DNA from: an uncultured Prevotellaceae bacterium
GTDB lineage: Bacteria > Bacteroidota > Bacteroidia > Bacteroidales > Bacteroidaceae
NCBI GenBank assembly: GCA_900314755.1
Contig: OMWH01000011.1
Coordinates: 21,969-85,968 of the forward strand
Length of the DNA: 64,000 nt
Reading direction: 5' to 3'
Shown here: piece after piece, positions 50,638 to 61,343 of the stretch
Numbering within the stretch: the stretch's first letter is position 1
How the letters are laid out: the number at the start of each line of letters is the position of its first letter
The notes under the pieces: model-generated
What the model saw: the letters and a program-made list of their open reading frames with translations, nothing else
Told to the model about the DNA's origin: nothing
Databases searched by the model: none
Position numbers and translations under genes: made by a program

Positions 50638-53469
50638 ATGATTATGAAACATAAGATATTATATATGTCAGCGCTCATGGCTTTGTCGACAGTCACGCCT
50701 GCTGCTGCCCAGACAGAGACAGGGACAGACTCTGCACTCGTCAATGTGGCATTCCGTGCAGTAGACCAGCAAGATTTGTTGGGTGGCGTATCGGTCATTG
50801 ACATGAAGGAACTGTCAGAGAAGGCTTATGACAACTATAGTCTGAGATTTGTTGACAATGTTGTCGGCGGCTTTAATGGCAATATCTGGGGAAACGATGC
50901 ATACCTGACTGTTGTTGATGGAATGGTGCGTGATGCTAACAACGTGCTTCCTACAGAGATAGATCAGATTACCCTTCTTAAAGGTGCTCAGGCTGTAGTT
51001 CTTTATGGTCCCCGTGCAGCAAAAGGTGTTATCCTGATTACTACCAAGCGTGGTAAGGAAGGCAACTTGCGTATCAATGTTCATGCTAATGGTGGTCTGT
51101 ATGTTCCCAAAGTGTATCCCAAGTACTTGGGTTCTGCAGAATATATGAGTTATTATAACCAGGCTCGTGCTAACGATGGTTTAAGTCCTGCTTATTCGGA
51201 TGAGCAAATCTATCATTTCGCATCGGGTGAGAATCCTTATCGTTATCCAAACTTCAATATGCTCTCTGAAGACTACATCAAGAAGTCATACACTCGTTAC
51301 GAGGGTATCTTGGAGGTGACTGGTGGTAGTAATCGTATGAAGTATTATACGACAACAGGTTACTATCGTGAGTCTTCAGCCCTTAAAGTGGGTAACACAA
51401 AGGACAACTATACCAGTCGTTTCTTCGTACGTGGTAACATTGATGTAGAACTTAACAAAGTGCTGTCGTTCAAGGCAGATGCCAATGTGACGTTCTACGA
51501 TGCTTTTACGGCAAGAACCGATTGGTGGGCTCAGTCAGCGACACTTCGTCCTAATATGGTAGCTCCGTTGGTACCTATCAGTTATATTGATGGTACGGAT
51601 GAGGCTTCTTTGGATATGGTTCGTAACAGTGGCTATCTGCAGGGTGACTATTTCTTCGGAGGTACTCAGGCGAATATGACCAACCCCTATGCTGACGCCT
51701 TTGCTGCTGGTGACAACAAGTATGTGAGCCGTCAGTTCCAGTTCAATACAGAATTTGACGTGAACTTGAACTCCTTGGTAAAAGGTCTGATGTTCCGTGC
51801 TAAGTATGGTATTGACTATGCTTCTACTTATAATCAGGGTTATTCTAATGAATACGCAACATTCTCTGTTGACGAGAATAAGTGGAACAATGCCTCTGGT
51901 TATGACCTTTTGAGTGGTCTTACCCAATATAACAAAGATCATAAGACAGGTAATGAGAATATCTCTAATTCTGCTTATCGATATACTTATAATGTGTCTG
52001 GTCAGTTCGATTATACCCGTACTTTCGCAGAGAAACACAATGTGTTTGGTATGTTCTTGGGTAACATTTGGCAGACCCAGCGTAATGGTCAATACCATCG
52101 TGCAACCAATGTGAATCTTGGTCTGCAGTTGTCTTACAACTACGATCATACATATTACTTTGACTTCAGTGCTGCTATTCCTTATTCTACCAAGATGCCG
52201 GAAGGTAACCGCACTGCGTTCTCACCTTCATTCACATTAGGATGGCGTCCTGTTAAGGATGTCCTGAAGGATACGTTTGTTGACGACTTGATGCTGACAA
52301 CCTCTTATAGCGTTATTAACCAAGATCTTGATATTACTACAGGTAACGGTGATGATGCCTACTATGGAGGCTATTATCTCTATAAGTCAGTGATGCAGTC
52401 TGGAGGCTGGTATCAATGGGCTGATAACGGAGGTATGGCAGCCACAGAGTTCCAGCGTGGTGATAATCCGGAAATGACCTTCGTCAAACGCAAGGAGTTC
52501 ACCATTGGTCTTCGTGGTTCTTTGTGGAACAAGATGATCACCTTTGATTTCAACTTCTTTACTAATAAGATGGACGGTGGTCTGGCACGCGTAGAAACAC
52601 TCTATCCTAACTATTTCACACAGACAGGATATCCTTCTTCTTCGATTATCCCATATGTCAATTATAACATTGACAAACGTACGGGTATTGACTTCAGTGT
52701 TTATTTCAAGAAGAAGATCGGTCAAGTAGACATGAAGTTAGGTGTCAGCGGTATGTGGTATAAGAGCACAGCCGACAAGCGTGATGAGAACTATGAGTTT
52801 GCTTATCGTTCTCGTATTGGTCAGCCGCTGAATGGTTACTGGGGATTGCAGAGCATGGGACTCTTCCAGTCTCAAGCAGAGATTGACGGGGCACCTACAC
52901 AGACCTTCGGTGACGTGAAGCCTGGCGATATCCGTTACGTAGACCAAAACAATGACGGTAAGATTGATGCTAATGATGAGGTATTCCTGGGTCGCTGGGA
53001 TTCTCCTTTCATGAGTGGTATTAACCTGACTCTTAAATGGAAGAACTTTACGTTCTTTACAATGGGTAACCTCTATCTTGGTGGACATGGTATGAAGGAA
53101 GGATCTTATTTCCGGATGCCAGGAAATGCCAAGTATTCAGAGATAGCCCGTCAGTGCTGGACACCAGAGACAGCAGAAACAGCCATCTATCCTCGTCTGA
53201 CAACAACGAATGGCGATAACAACTATCGTTATACAGACTTCTGGATGTATAAGAATGACCGTTTCCAACTTCGCAAGGTACAGTTGACTTATAGTTTCCC
53301 TGCAACAGTGTTTGAGAACACATTCGCAAAGTTTGTAAAGGGTCTTGATGTTTATTTCTCCGCCAATGACCTGCTGACTATCGCCAAGGAGCGTAAACTT
53401 CTGGAGATGAATGTTGGTAGTGCACCTCAAACTCGCTACTATAGCATTGGCTTCAAGGCTTCGTTCTAA
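50638..53469 (+). CDS. xusC: SusC-like TonB-dependent transporter lacking the N-terminal regulatory domain (XusC)
   Basis: 943 residues; the start may be ATG 50644 (MKHKILYMSALMALSTVTPA). After the signal peptide it goes almost directly to the plug (YLTVVDGMVRDANNVLP, LLKGAQAVVLYGPRAAKGVI), without the carboxypeptidase-regulatory-like domain seen in XusA and the starch SusC. It is about 100 residues shorter at this end. The barrel ends in TRYYSIGFKASF. It forms the second SusC/D pair with xusD. The two pairs could handle different chain lengths or decorations. Confidence 0.93.
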   Translation: MIMKHKILYMSALMALSTVTPAAAQTETGTDSALVNVAFRAVDQQDLLGGVSVIDMKELSEKAYDNYSLRFVDNVVGGFNGNIWGNDAYLTVVDGMVRDANNVLPTEIDQITLLKGAQAVVLYGPRAAKGVILITTKRGKEGNLRINVHANGGLYVPKVYPKYLGSAEYMSYYNQARANDGLSPAYSDEQIYHFASGENPYRYPNFNMLSEDYIKKSYTRYEGILEVTGGSNRMKYYTTTGYYRESSALKVGNTKDNYTSRFFVRGNIDVELNKVLSFKADANVTFYDAFTARTDWWAQSATLRPNMVAPLVPISYIDGTDEASLDMVRNSGYLQGDYFFGGTQANMTNPYADAFAAGDNKYVSRQFQFNTEFDVNLNSLVKGLMFRAKYGIDYASTYNQGYSNEYATFSVDENKWNNASGYDLLSGLTQYNKDHKTGNENISNSAYRYTYNVSGQFDYTRTFAEKHNVFGMFLGNIWQTQRNGQYHRATNVNLGLQLSYNYDHTYYFDFSAAIPYSTKMPEGNRTAFSPSFTLGWRPVKDVLKDTFVDDLMLTTSYSVINQDLDITTGNGDDAYYGGYYLYKSVMQSGGWYQWADNGGMAATEFQRGDNPEMTFVKRKEFTIGLRGSLWNKMITFDFNFFTNKMDGGLARVETLYPNYFTQTGYPSSSIIPYVNYNIDKRTGIDFSVYFKKKIGQVDMKLGVSGMWYKSTADKRDENYEFAYRSRIGQPLNGYWGLQSMGLFQSQAEIDGAPTQTFGDVKPGDIRYVDQNNDGKIDANDEVFLGRWDSPFMSGINLTLKWKNFTFFTMGNLYLGGHGMKEGSYFRMPGNAKYSEIARQCWTPETAETAIYPRLTTTNGDNNYRYTDFWMYKNDRFQLRKVQLTYSFPATVFENTFAKFVKGLDVYFSANDLLTIAKERKLLEMNVGSAPQTRYYSIGFKASF

Positions 53470-53497
53470 ACAATGTAATTCTAAATAGAATAAAGAT

Positions 53498-55312
53498 ATG
53501 AAAAATATAAGAAAAGTAGCAATACTTACAATCATAGCCCCATTGATGGCTTCTCTGGTCAGTTGTGACGATGCTTTCAACCCTGCAGTAGAGAACCACA
53601 AGGATATGAGCCAGTTGGAGGATATGCCTCAGTGGGCTGTTGGCTTGCTCGGACATGCCTATATCAGTAATCCTTTAGGACAGAATGCTGATCAATGGTG
53701 GAAATGGACTGAGGTGGCAACAGACGATGCTGTCTCTAATGATGTGAATAACACTTATCTCCGTATGGCTGCCGGTAGTTGGCGTTCTGATAACAACCCT
53801 ATGGACACTTGGCGCTACTTGCGTGCTTCTTGGCAGTACATCAACCAGTTCATCGAACTGGCTCCCACTGTAGAATGGGCAAATGACCCCGTTGCCGCAG
53901 AGCTTTACAAGGAGCGTTTCTTAGGTGAAGCCTATGGTATGCGTGCCCTTTATATGTATCATCTGTTACAGGCTCATGCAGGATGGACCTCTGATGGTCA
54001 ATTGTTGGGTATTCCCATCCTGACAGAGTCAGAGACTATCAATTCTGATTTCAATAAGCCTCGTAATACTTTTAAGGAGTGTATTGATCAGTTGAATGCT
54101 GATGTGGAACTTGCTATCAAGTATCTGCCAGAAGATTATGGCAATACAGAGGACAACAATGCCGTTCCTGCGAAGTATCGTGAGGTAGGTGCCAATGCCA
54201 CTTCCTATACTCGTGTATTTGGTGACCATGCCAAGAACCGTATGAGTGCCCGTATTGCCAAGGCTGTCCGTGCTCAGGCTGCTTTGCTGGCTGCCAGTCC
54301 TGCGTATAACCAAGGCTCTGGTGTGACATGGGAAGAGGCTGCCAACCGGATGGCAGAGGTGCTGAAAGGTCTTGGAAGCAATCCTCTTTCTCAGTTGGAT
54401 CCTAATGGCAACAAGTGGTATATAGACTATAATGCGATTAAGACACTGGAGGCTGGAACTAATCCATTGGAGATACTGTGGCGTTCTAATAAGGGAGGTG
54501 ATGATGCAACTTCAGAAGGAGGTTGCGTTGAGAAGCAGAACTTCCCACCGTCATTGTATGGAAACGGTCGTGTGAACCCCTCTCAGAACTTGGTGGATGC
54601 TTTCCCCATGGCTGACGGAACACCAATCAGTGAGTCTGCAGACTATGATCCTCAGAATCCTTATGAGAATCGTGATCCTCGTCTTGCCCTTTATATCGTT
54701 TATAATGGTTCAAAAATGAGCGGACAAACGATTGACACTTCGGTAGAGGGTTCGAACGATGATGCTATCAACCGTTTTGATGGTCGTTCTACCAGAACGG
54801 GCTACTATCTGAGAAAGTTGTTAGTGGAGGATGTTAACTGTAATCCTAGCAATTCTACAGGTCAGCCCCATATCAAGCCTTGGATGCGTTATACGGAGTT
54901 CTTCCTTGGCTATGCAGAGGCTGCCAATGAGGCATGGGGTCCTACAGGAACAGGCTCTAACGGTTTCTCAGCATACGACGTGATTAAGGCAATCCGTCAG
55001 CGTGCTGGTATTGATGCAGCAGATCCTTATCTGGAGTCAATTAAGAACGACAAGGATAAGATGCGTGAGTTGATTCGTAATGAGCGTCGTATTGAACTCT
55101 GTTTCGAGGGCTTCCGCTTCTGGGATCTTCGCCGTTGGAAGGTTGACTTGACCAAACTTAATGAGCCGGTTAAAGGTATGCGCATCTCCAATAACCACTA
55201 TGAGGTTATCAATGTCGAGGAGCGTAAGTATCAAGACTATATGTATTATGGTCCTATTCCCTATACTGAAGTTCGAAACTTTAGCGCTTTGACTCAGAAT
55301 GCGGGATGGTAA
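53498..55312 (+). CDS. xusD: SusD-like surface glycan-binding lipoprotein (XusD)
   Basis: 604 residues with lipoprotein signal MKNIRKVAILTIIAPLMASLVSC. SusD features are FLGEAYGMRALYMYHLLQAH, VKAIRQRAGIDAADPYLE-type helices (here DVIKAIRQRAGIDAADP) and LIRNERRIELCFEGFRFWDL. It starts 28 bp after xusC and pairs with it. The length is typical of SusD/RagB proteins. Confidence 0.94.
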   Translation: MKNIRKVAILTIIAPLMASLVSCDDAFNPAVENHKDMSQLEDMPQWAVGLLGHAYISNPLGQNADQWWKWTEVATDDAVSNDVNNTYLRMAAGSWRSDNNPMDTWRYLRASWQYINQFIELAPTVEWANDPVAAELYKERFLGEAYGMRALYMYHLLQAHAGWTSDGQLLGIPILTESETINSDFNKPRNTFKECIDQLNADVELAIKYLPEDYGNTEDNNAVPAKYREVGANATSYTRVFGDHAKNRMSARIAKAVRAQAALLAASPAYNQGSGVTWEEAANRMAEVLKGLGSNPLSQLDPNGNKWYIDYNAIKTLEAGTNPLEILWRSNKGGDDATSEGGCVEKQNFPPSLYGNGRVNPSQNLVDAFPMADGTPISESADYDPQNPYENRDPRLALYIVYNGSKMSGQTIDTSVEGSNDDAINRFDGRSTRTGYYLRKLLVEDVNCNPSNSTGQPHIKPWMRYTEFFLGYAEAANEAWGPTGTGSNGFSAYDVIKAIRQRAGIDAADPYLESIKNDKDKMRELIRNERRIELCFEGFRFWDLRRWKVDLTKLNEPVKGMRISNNHYEVINVEERKYQDYMYYGPIPYTEVRNFSALTQNAGW

Positions 55313-55338
55313 TTAAACATTGTAAAATTCTAAAAACT

Positions 55339-56373
55339 ATGAACAAGAAAATATTGTATATAACCAATATGGTACTGGCAGTACTCTTTCTTACTGCTTG
55401 CGAGAATGGAGACTGGAGCTTCCCAGATAACAAAAATACAGCAGTGTATTTTGCTTATCAGAACCCTATTCGTACCATCACTTTGGGTGAGGATTTGACT
55501 ACTGATAATTCGATGGACAACGAGCATAATTTCCAGATAATGGCAACAATTGGCGGTGTCTATGAGAATACGAAGGATGTAGTTATTGATATCTCTGTTG
55601 ATAACTCCCTTTGTAGCGGTATCCAGTATGTTGGTGGAGGTGATGTGGTTCCTATGCCAGGTAACTATTATACTATCAGTGGTAACCAGATTGTCATCAA
55701 GAACGGTAAGGTGCTTGGTGGTGTGACGATCCATTTGGAAGATGCTTTCTTCAATGATCCATTGGCTACAGAACTTAACTACGTGATTCCTGTGAAGATG
55801 ACGCATGTGGAAAATGCTGACAGTATCCTTTGTGGACAGGCTCAGGATGGTATTGACAACCCAGTTCGTCAGTTTGCCTCTAACTGGTCTGTTCAGCCTA
55901 AGGACTTCACACTCTATGCTGTGAAGTACATCAGCAAGTACCAGTCTAACTATCTGCGTCGTGGTGTTGATACCTATAGCGGTGCCAAGACAGGTACAGA
56001 GAATCGTCATGCAGAGTTCGTAGAGAAGGATGAGGTGTTGCAGAACCAGTTCACAACAAAAGGCATCAATGTCGTAGAGTGGGCTCGTCCTACCAAAGAC
56101 CTGGATGGCGATCTCATCGAGTGCAAACTGCAACTTAACTTCGATGCAGAAGGTAAGTGCTCTATCACTTCCAACTCCACTGGCGTGACAGCGACGGGTA
56201 ATGGTCTGTTTGTTTCCAAGGGCGATAAAAACAGTTGGGGTAACAAAGACCGTGATGTCCTTTATCTGGACTATACGCTACAGTATGATGGAATCACTTG
56301 TGCTACTAAAGACACTTTGGTCGTTCGTGATCGTGGTGTGAAAGCAGACTGGTTCAAGTATGAGCAAAAGTAA
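55339..56373 (+). CDS. xusE: Surface lipoprotein XusE (DUF1735-like)
   Basis: The start at ATG 55339 (344 residues) is chosen for its lipoprotein signal (MNKKILYITNMVLAVLFLTAC); an upstream ATG at 55306 overlaps the end of xusD. The N-terminal part (about 35-200: TIGGVYENTKDVVIDISVDN) resembles DUF1735-type beta-sandwich domains common in lipoproteins next to SusC/D pairs. Position between xusD and xyn10C matches XusE. It probably helps bind xylan at the surface. No catalytic motif is seen. Confidence 0.88.
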   Translation: MNKKILYITNMVLAVLFLTACENGDWSFPDNKNTAVYFAYQNPIRTITLGEDLTTDNSMDNEHNFQIMATIGGVYENTKDVVIDISVDNSLCSGIQYVGGGDVVPMPGNYYTISGNQIVIKNGKVLGGVTIHLEDAFFNDPLATELNYVIPVKMTHVENADSILCGQAQDGIDNPVRQFASNWSVQPKDFTLYAVKYISKYQSNYLRRGVDTYSGAKTGTENRHAEFVEKDEVLQNQFTTKGINVVEWARPTKDLDGDLIECKLQLNFDAEGKCSITSNSTGVTATGNGLFVSKGDKNSWGNKDRDVLYLDYTLQYDGITCATKDTLVVRDRGVKADWFKYEQK

Positions 56374-56403
56374 TTCAAGTTTCAGATTTAAACGGATTAA
56401 AAA

Positions 56404-58629
56404 ATGAAACATACAAATAAGATATTAGGAACAATGCTTCTCTCAGTGGCGATTTTTACCTCCTGTGCAGACATGGATCCGCTGGAGTATGCCTTTGAGA
56501 AACCTGCCAACATGGAAGGTATGGAGTATCTCGCAGACTATGAAGCATTGAAAGATTATAAGAGTGAAAACAGCAGTGTCTCGCCCGACTTTAAGTTGGG
56601 CATTGCACTGGCTGCGACAGAATATAATAACAATGGCATGTGGACCCGTCTTGCTAATGCCAATTTCGACGAGGTGGTGGCTGGCAACGAGATGAAGATG
56701 GCTTCTATCGTCAACGAGAAGGGTGCGATGGACTTTGGTACTGTAAGTGCTTTCGTAACCAATGCGGAGAACTATGGTATGAATGTCTATGGTCATACGC
56801 TCGCATGGCACTCACAGCAGCCAGTAAAATGGTTGAATACCATTCTGGCTGATAAAGAGATTGACGTGGATCCTGAAGCAAAGGTTGAGGTGGAAGATTA
56901 TGCCTTTGACTACACTAAATCTGATGGCTTTCCTTTTTGGAGTGAAATCAATGCTGAGATCAAGGGAACAGCATCTATAGGTATGAAAAATGGATGCCTA
57001 GAAATCTCAAATGCTGTAGCAGCCTCACAGAATTACTTCCTTCAGTATCATATTGGTGATGGTCTGCCTACTAAGACAGATCAAGAGTATATTCTTAAAG
57101 TGATGATTAAAGGTAGCTCCGAAGGTTCTCTTAGTGTAGGAGTAGGTCCATGGTCAGGAAGAGCTAATGGCAGTATTTCTTTTGGTACAGATTGGGAAGA
57201 GAAGGAATTTAAATTCACAGCTGTAGCTGACGGAGGTCATATTATGACTCAGTCTGGTTCTTTTGTTGGTACTATTCAGATAAAGTCTGTCAGAATTGTA
57301 CATTTAGAGACACCAGTTATGGAGATTGCTAAACCAATTGTCTCTAATGGTGACGCTGAGGGTGATGATGTTACTAACTTCGTTTCAGTAGAGTGCCAAG
57401 GTAAGTCTCAAGGTGGTTGTACCATTGCTACAGGTGCTGGCTATAAAGGTAGCCGTGGATTTGTGATTGATGGTTCTAACAACCCAAGTGCTTCCCAAAA
57501 CTGGGATACGCAGTTCTTCGTATATGCTAACGAGCCTCTCAAGGAAGGCGATAAGATTCATTTCTCTTTCAGATATCGCGCTGATGTTGCTGCCAATTCA
57601 GAATGCCAGACTCATAATACTCCTGGTGCTTATATCCATTGGAATGCAGGTTCTGGTCTTGCTGTTAACTTCACTAATGATTGGCAGACTTTCGACAAGA
57701 CGATTGTTGTCAATGCAGACATGGTAGGTTCTGGTGGACAAATGCAGACATTTGCATGGAACCTTGCTGCCTCAAGGGGTGCCAACAAGTATTATTTCGA
57801 TGACATCGTTATGGAGAAGTTGGTTTCTGCTAATTCTATTCCATTGACCGATCAGGAGAAGAAGGATACACTGATCTGGGCTATGGATAAGTGGATTAGT
57901 GGCATGATGGAAGCCTGCGACGGAAAGGTGAAGGCTTGGGATGTTGTCAATGAGGCTATCTCGGGTGGTGATCCTGATTCTGAGGGTGTTTACGCCCTGC
58001 AGCATGATAATGGCGATGCCAATAACTTCTTCTGGCAGGATTACCTGGGCGATCTTGATTATGTCCGTACTGCTGTCGCTAAGGCTCGTGAGTATGGACC
58101 TGAGGATATCAAACTCTTCATTAACGACTACAACCTTGAGAGTGACTGGGACGACAATGCTAAGTTGAAGAGTCTCATTGCTTGGATCAAGCGTTGGGAG
58201 GCTGATGGCGTGACGAAGATTGATGGTATTGGTACTCAGATGCACTTAACGTATTACAGCAATGAGGATATTCAGGCAAGCAAGGAAAAGCACATCACTA
58301 AGATGTTTGAGTTGATGGCTGCTTCTGGTAAACTGGTACGCGTCAGTGAGTTGGATATCGCTTTCAAGGATGCGGAAGGTAATAATCTGACGGCAGAACA
58401 GATGAGTGACGAACAGTTGCGTAAGGTTTCTGCTTTCTATAAGTGGCTTATTCAGCAGTATATCAACATAATTCCTGCTGCGCAGCAATATGGTTTCTGC
58501 ATCTGGACAGCAGTCGATGCAGATCCTTCTACCAGTTGGACACACCAGCAGTTGTATGGTCTTTGGGATAAGAACTTCAACCGCACACATGCCTATGCAG
58601 GCTTTGCAGATGGTCTTGCTGGTAAATAA
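56404..58629 (+). CDS. xyn10C: Surface GH10 endo-xylanase with CBM insertion (Xyn10C)
   Basis: 741 residues with lipoprotein signal ending AIFTSC, so it should be surface-anchored. The GH10 barrel starts near residue 55 and is interrupted after YGHTLAWHSQQPVKWLN by an insertion of about 320 residues (about 160-480). The insertion holds two tandem beta-sandwich modules of the CBM4/22 kind (IVSNGDAEGDDVTNFVSVEC). The barrel resumes with acid/base E517 in [11 protein letters not shown] and nucleophile E649 in VSELDIAF. This CBM-in-barrel layout is the hallmark of Xyn10C of Prevotella and Bacteroides. It should make the first cuts in xylan at the cell surface. Last gene of the xus operon; terminators follow. 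Confidence 0.95.
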   Translation: MKHTNKILGTMLLSVAIFTSCADMDPLEYAFEKPANMEGMEYLADYEALKDYKSENSSVSPDFKLGIALAATEYNNNGMWTRLANANFDEVVAGNEMKMASIVNEKGAMDFGTVSAFVTNAENYGMNVYGHTLAWHSQQPVKWLNTILADKEIDVDPEAKVEVEDYAFDYTKSDGFPFWSEINAEIKGTASIGMKNGCLEISNAVAASQNYFLQYHIGDGLPTKTDQEYILKVMIKGSSEGSLSVGVGPWSGRANGSISFGTDWEEKEFKFTAVADGGHIMTQSGSFVGTIQIKSVRIVHLETPVMEIAKPIVSNGDAEGDDVTNFVSVECQGKSQGGCTIATGAGYKGSRGFVIDGSNNPSASQNWDTQFFVYANEPLKEGDKIHFSFRYRADVAANSECQTHNTPGAYIHWNAGSGLAVNFTNDWQTFDKTIVVNADMVGSGGQMQTFAWNLAASRGANKYYFDDIVMEKLVSANSIPLTDQEKKDTLIWAMDKWISGMMEACDGKVKAWDVVNEAISGGDPDSEGVYALQHDNGDANNFFWQDYLGDLDYVRTAVAKAREYGPEDIKLFINDYNLESDWDDNAKLKSLIAWIKRWEADGVTKIDGIGTQMHLTYYSNEDIQASKEKHITKMFELMAASGKLVRVSELDIAFKDAEGNNLTAEQMSDEQLRKVSAFYKWLIQQYINIIPAAQQYGFCIWTAVDADPSTSWTHQQLYGLWDKNFNRTHAYAGFADGLAGK

Positions 58630-58632
58630 GGC

Positions 58633-58654
58633 ATTACCCAATGGGTAATTTTTA
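58633..58654 (+). terminator. First hairpin after xyn10C
   Basis: ATTACCC (58633-58639) pairs with GGGTAAT (58643-58649), followed by a T run. Confidence 0.65.
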
Positions 58655-58670
58655 GAACTTTACATTGTGT

Positions 58671-58707
58671 GGAGTCTGGGTCTGTGAAGATCCGGACTCC
58701 TTTTTTT
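58671..58707 (+). terminator. Rho-independent terminator of the xus operon
   Basis: GGAGTC..GG at 58671 pairs with CC..GACTCC ending at 58700, followed by seven T (58701-58707). Confidence 0.85.
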
Positions 58708-58738
58708 AATTTACAATATAAAGCTATAAGGATGACAT

Positions 58739-59487
<749 letters not shown>

Positions 59488-59491
<4 letters not shown>

Positions 59492-60735
59492 TGCTCGTAA
59501 ATCTCCATATAACGTTGTGCGACACGCTGCTGGGAGTAGTTATGTGCTACTTTCCTCAGACAGGCACTCCTCACCTCCTCTCTCGGTGCTTCGTCCAATA
59601 CCCACCGGATACCTCTGGCAAGGTCGGCGGCATCCCGGTAGGCTGCCACATAGCCATTCTCCTGATGGTCAATCTCCTCAGGGATACCCCCGATACGGAA
59701 ACCCACACAGGGTACCCCGCATGCCATCGACTCCATGATGGTGTTGGGAAGGTTCTCGGAGAGGGAGGGGAGGACGAACACGTCAGCAGCGTTATAGACC
59801 TTCACGATGCGCTGCTCGTCATTGACGTAGCCCAGGGCATAGCTCTTGAAGGGCAGGGGAGCGGTCACCTCCTCGGCATGTCCTCCTAAGACCACCACTG
59901 CCGTGTTCTCTTTCATCTCAGGATATTGGTTGACGAGCCGTTCACAAGCCTCTGTCAGGTATTGCATACCTTTATAGGGGTTGGTGGCTCGTTGGGAGAC
60001 GAACAGGATGAGCCGCTGGTCATGTGGCAGTCCCAGTGCCTGTCGTGCCTCCTGTTGGTCAAGAGGACGGTATAGGTGGGTATCGATAGGATTCGGAATA
60101 CTGGTGATGGTCTGTCCTTGCAGCAGGGCACTCTTTCGTGCCTCACCGGCAAGCCATTGGCTGCAGGCGACGAAGGTGAGGTGCTGTCCCTCCAGCATCC
60201 GCTGCTTCTGTCTCCATACCTTGGCGGCAAGGTCGTTGGTGGAACCACCTCCCGGCAGCAGACGGCATTGTTGGCAATGAGTCTCGAAATTCCTGCAGTC
60301 GAGGGTCAGGTGACAGATGGACGTGGCTGGCCAGATGTCATGCATCGTCCATACTACCTTCTTGCCACTCTGCAGTATCTTGCGGATATCCTTCAGGGAG
60401 AGCATCCCTTGGTTGACCCAGTGCAGGTGGATGACATCGGCTTCCTGAAATTCCCGTAGACTCGTGATGTCTGTCCCGGCATTGGCAATATCGATGTCAA
60501 AGAGGTGGGAACGGCGCAGCCGCAGATGAAGCCATATACAGCATCGCTCCCATAGGAAATTCCAATGCTGCTTCCATGACGGGGGTAAGGAGACGACCGT
60601 CAATGCACCACTCTGCTTGTCGCGCACCAGCATCTTCGCCTTCATACCATGGTTGTTAAGGGCTTCCATCAAGCGGTTGGCAGCCACGGCAGCTCCTCCC
60701 GTCCGCTCACTCGTGTTGACTATCAGTATACGCAT
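59488..60735 (-). CDS. Family 4 glycosyltransferase
   Basis: The start at ATG 60735 (415 residues) is chosen because the GT4 fold begins right there (MRILIVNTSERTGGAAVAAN). A further ATG at 60750 lies upstream of the predicted -7 box. Motifs include VIHLHWVNQGMLSLKDI, VVWTMHDIWPATSICH and the C-terminal SLSENLPNTIMESMACGVP donor-binding signature. It overlaps the GT2 gene by 4 bp, forming a two-gene operon. Its promoter sits so close that the mRNA may have almost no leader. Likely surface polysaccharide synthesis; donor unknown. Confidence 0.9.
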
Positions 60736-60739
60736 AACG

Positions 60740-60747
60740 CAAAGGTA
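60740..60747 (-). promoter_or_regulatory. Predicted promoter -7 box of the GT4-GT2 operon
   Basis: On the minus strand TACCTTTG ends 4 bp before the ATG at 60735. With the usual spacing, transcription would start at or beside the start codon. Confidence 0.6.
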
Positions 60748-60862
60748 CAAATAAATACCATAATACGAGTCATTTTACCCTGTTTTTTCATTGTTTGCGC
60801 ACACAATTCGTTGATTTAGGTCAAGAAGATACCATTTTTCGCGATTAAAAGCAAAAAAGTCA

Positions 60863-60892
60863 TTGCAGGTTTCAGAAATCGTCGTACCTTTG
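60863..60892 (+). promoter_or_regulatory. Predicted promoter of the structured RNA candidate
   Basis: TTG (60863-60865), a 19-bp spacer and TACCTTTG (60885-60892) match the Bacteroidetes consensus. No credible protein gene follows for more than 400 bp. Confidence 0.7.
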
Positions 60893-60898
60893 CATCGT

Positions 60899-61202
60899 CA
60901 AAAGGAACAAGCGGTTCCGATAAGACATTCGGTTAATAGATTGTTTTAGGTTAGTAGTAATATTTATAGTTTTAGGTTTTTAGTTATTGGTAATAAGAAA
61001 GTTTTAAATGTGTTAGGATAACAGTGGTCGCCGTGAGGCGCTCATAACTTTCTTTTTTAAACGAAAGGTTAGTATTAGTTTAGATAACTTGCCGAAAGGC
61101 AAGACCTCCAGCCCCCTAAAGGCTGGAATTACTTTAAAAAGGATTTTTAGTTAAACATAGGCTTTGGATGTCGCTGCTCGAGGTGAGTAGCGGCATTTTT
61201 TT
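60899..61202 (+). ncRNA. Candidate structured non-coding RNA, about 300 nt, family not recognised
   Basis: Between a good promoter and a terminator lie several hairpins and no credible reading frame. They are: GGAAC/GTTCC near 60902; AAGAAAGTT/AACTTTCTT (60996-61004/61047-61055) enclosing CGCC-GTGA-GGCG (61030-61041) and followed by a T run; CTTGCC-GAAA-GGCAAG (61089-61104); and TCCAGCC/GGCTGGA (61108-61128). The transcript could end at the T run near 61059 or at 61202. I could not match it to 6S RNA, tmRNA, RNase P RNA or a cobalamin riboswitch from motifs. It could also be two short RNAs. Confidence 0.5.
61171..61202 (+). terminator. Terminator at the end of the RNA candidate
   Basis: GTCGCTGCTC (61171-61180) pairs, with two G-T pairs, to GAGTAGCGGC (61186-61195), followed by six T (61197-61202). 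Confidence 0.8.
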
Positions 61203-61293
61203 GATGTTGTTTTACTCAACTTCCGTTACTTCGTTATTTATACATTTTCTAAATATTTCCACCGTTTTATTCGTTATTTAGAAAAAATATGAT

Positions 61294-61301
61294 TAACTTT
61301 G
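61294..61301 (+). promoter_or_regulatory. Predicted promoter -7 box of the TonB-dependent receptor gene
   Basis: TAACTTTG fits TAnnTTTG. Start expected near 61308, leader about 36 nt. A frame open from 61299 cannot be the real start because it begins inside this box. Confidence 0.65.
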
Positions 61302-61343
61302 CGCCCCGTAAGAAAGAATAATGGTAAAGGAATAGAAATATTT

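Noticed and set aside
60899-61202. Cobalamin riboswitch upstream of the TonB-dependent receptor
   Set aside because: None of the conserved B12-box or core motifs was found, and the receptor has its own promoter downstream.
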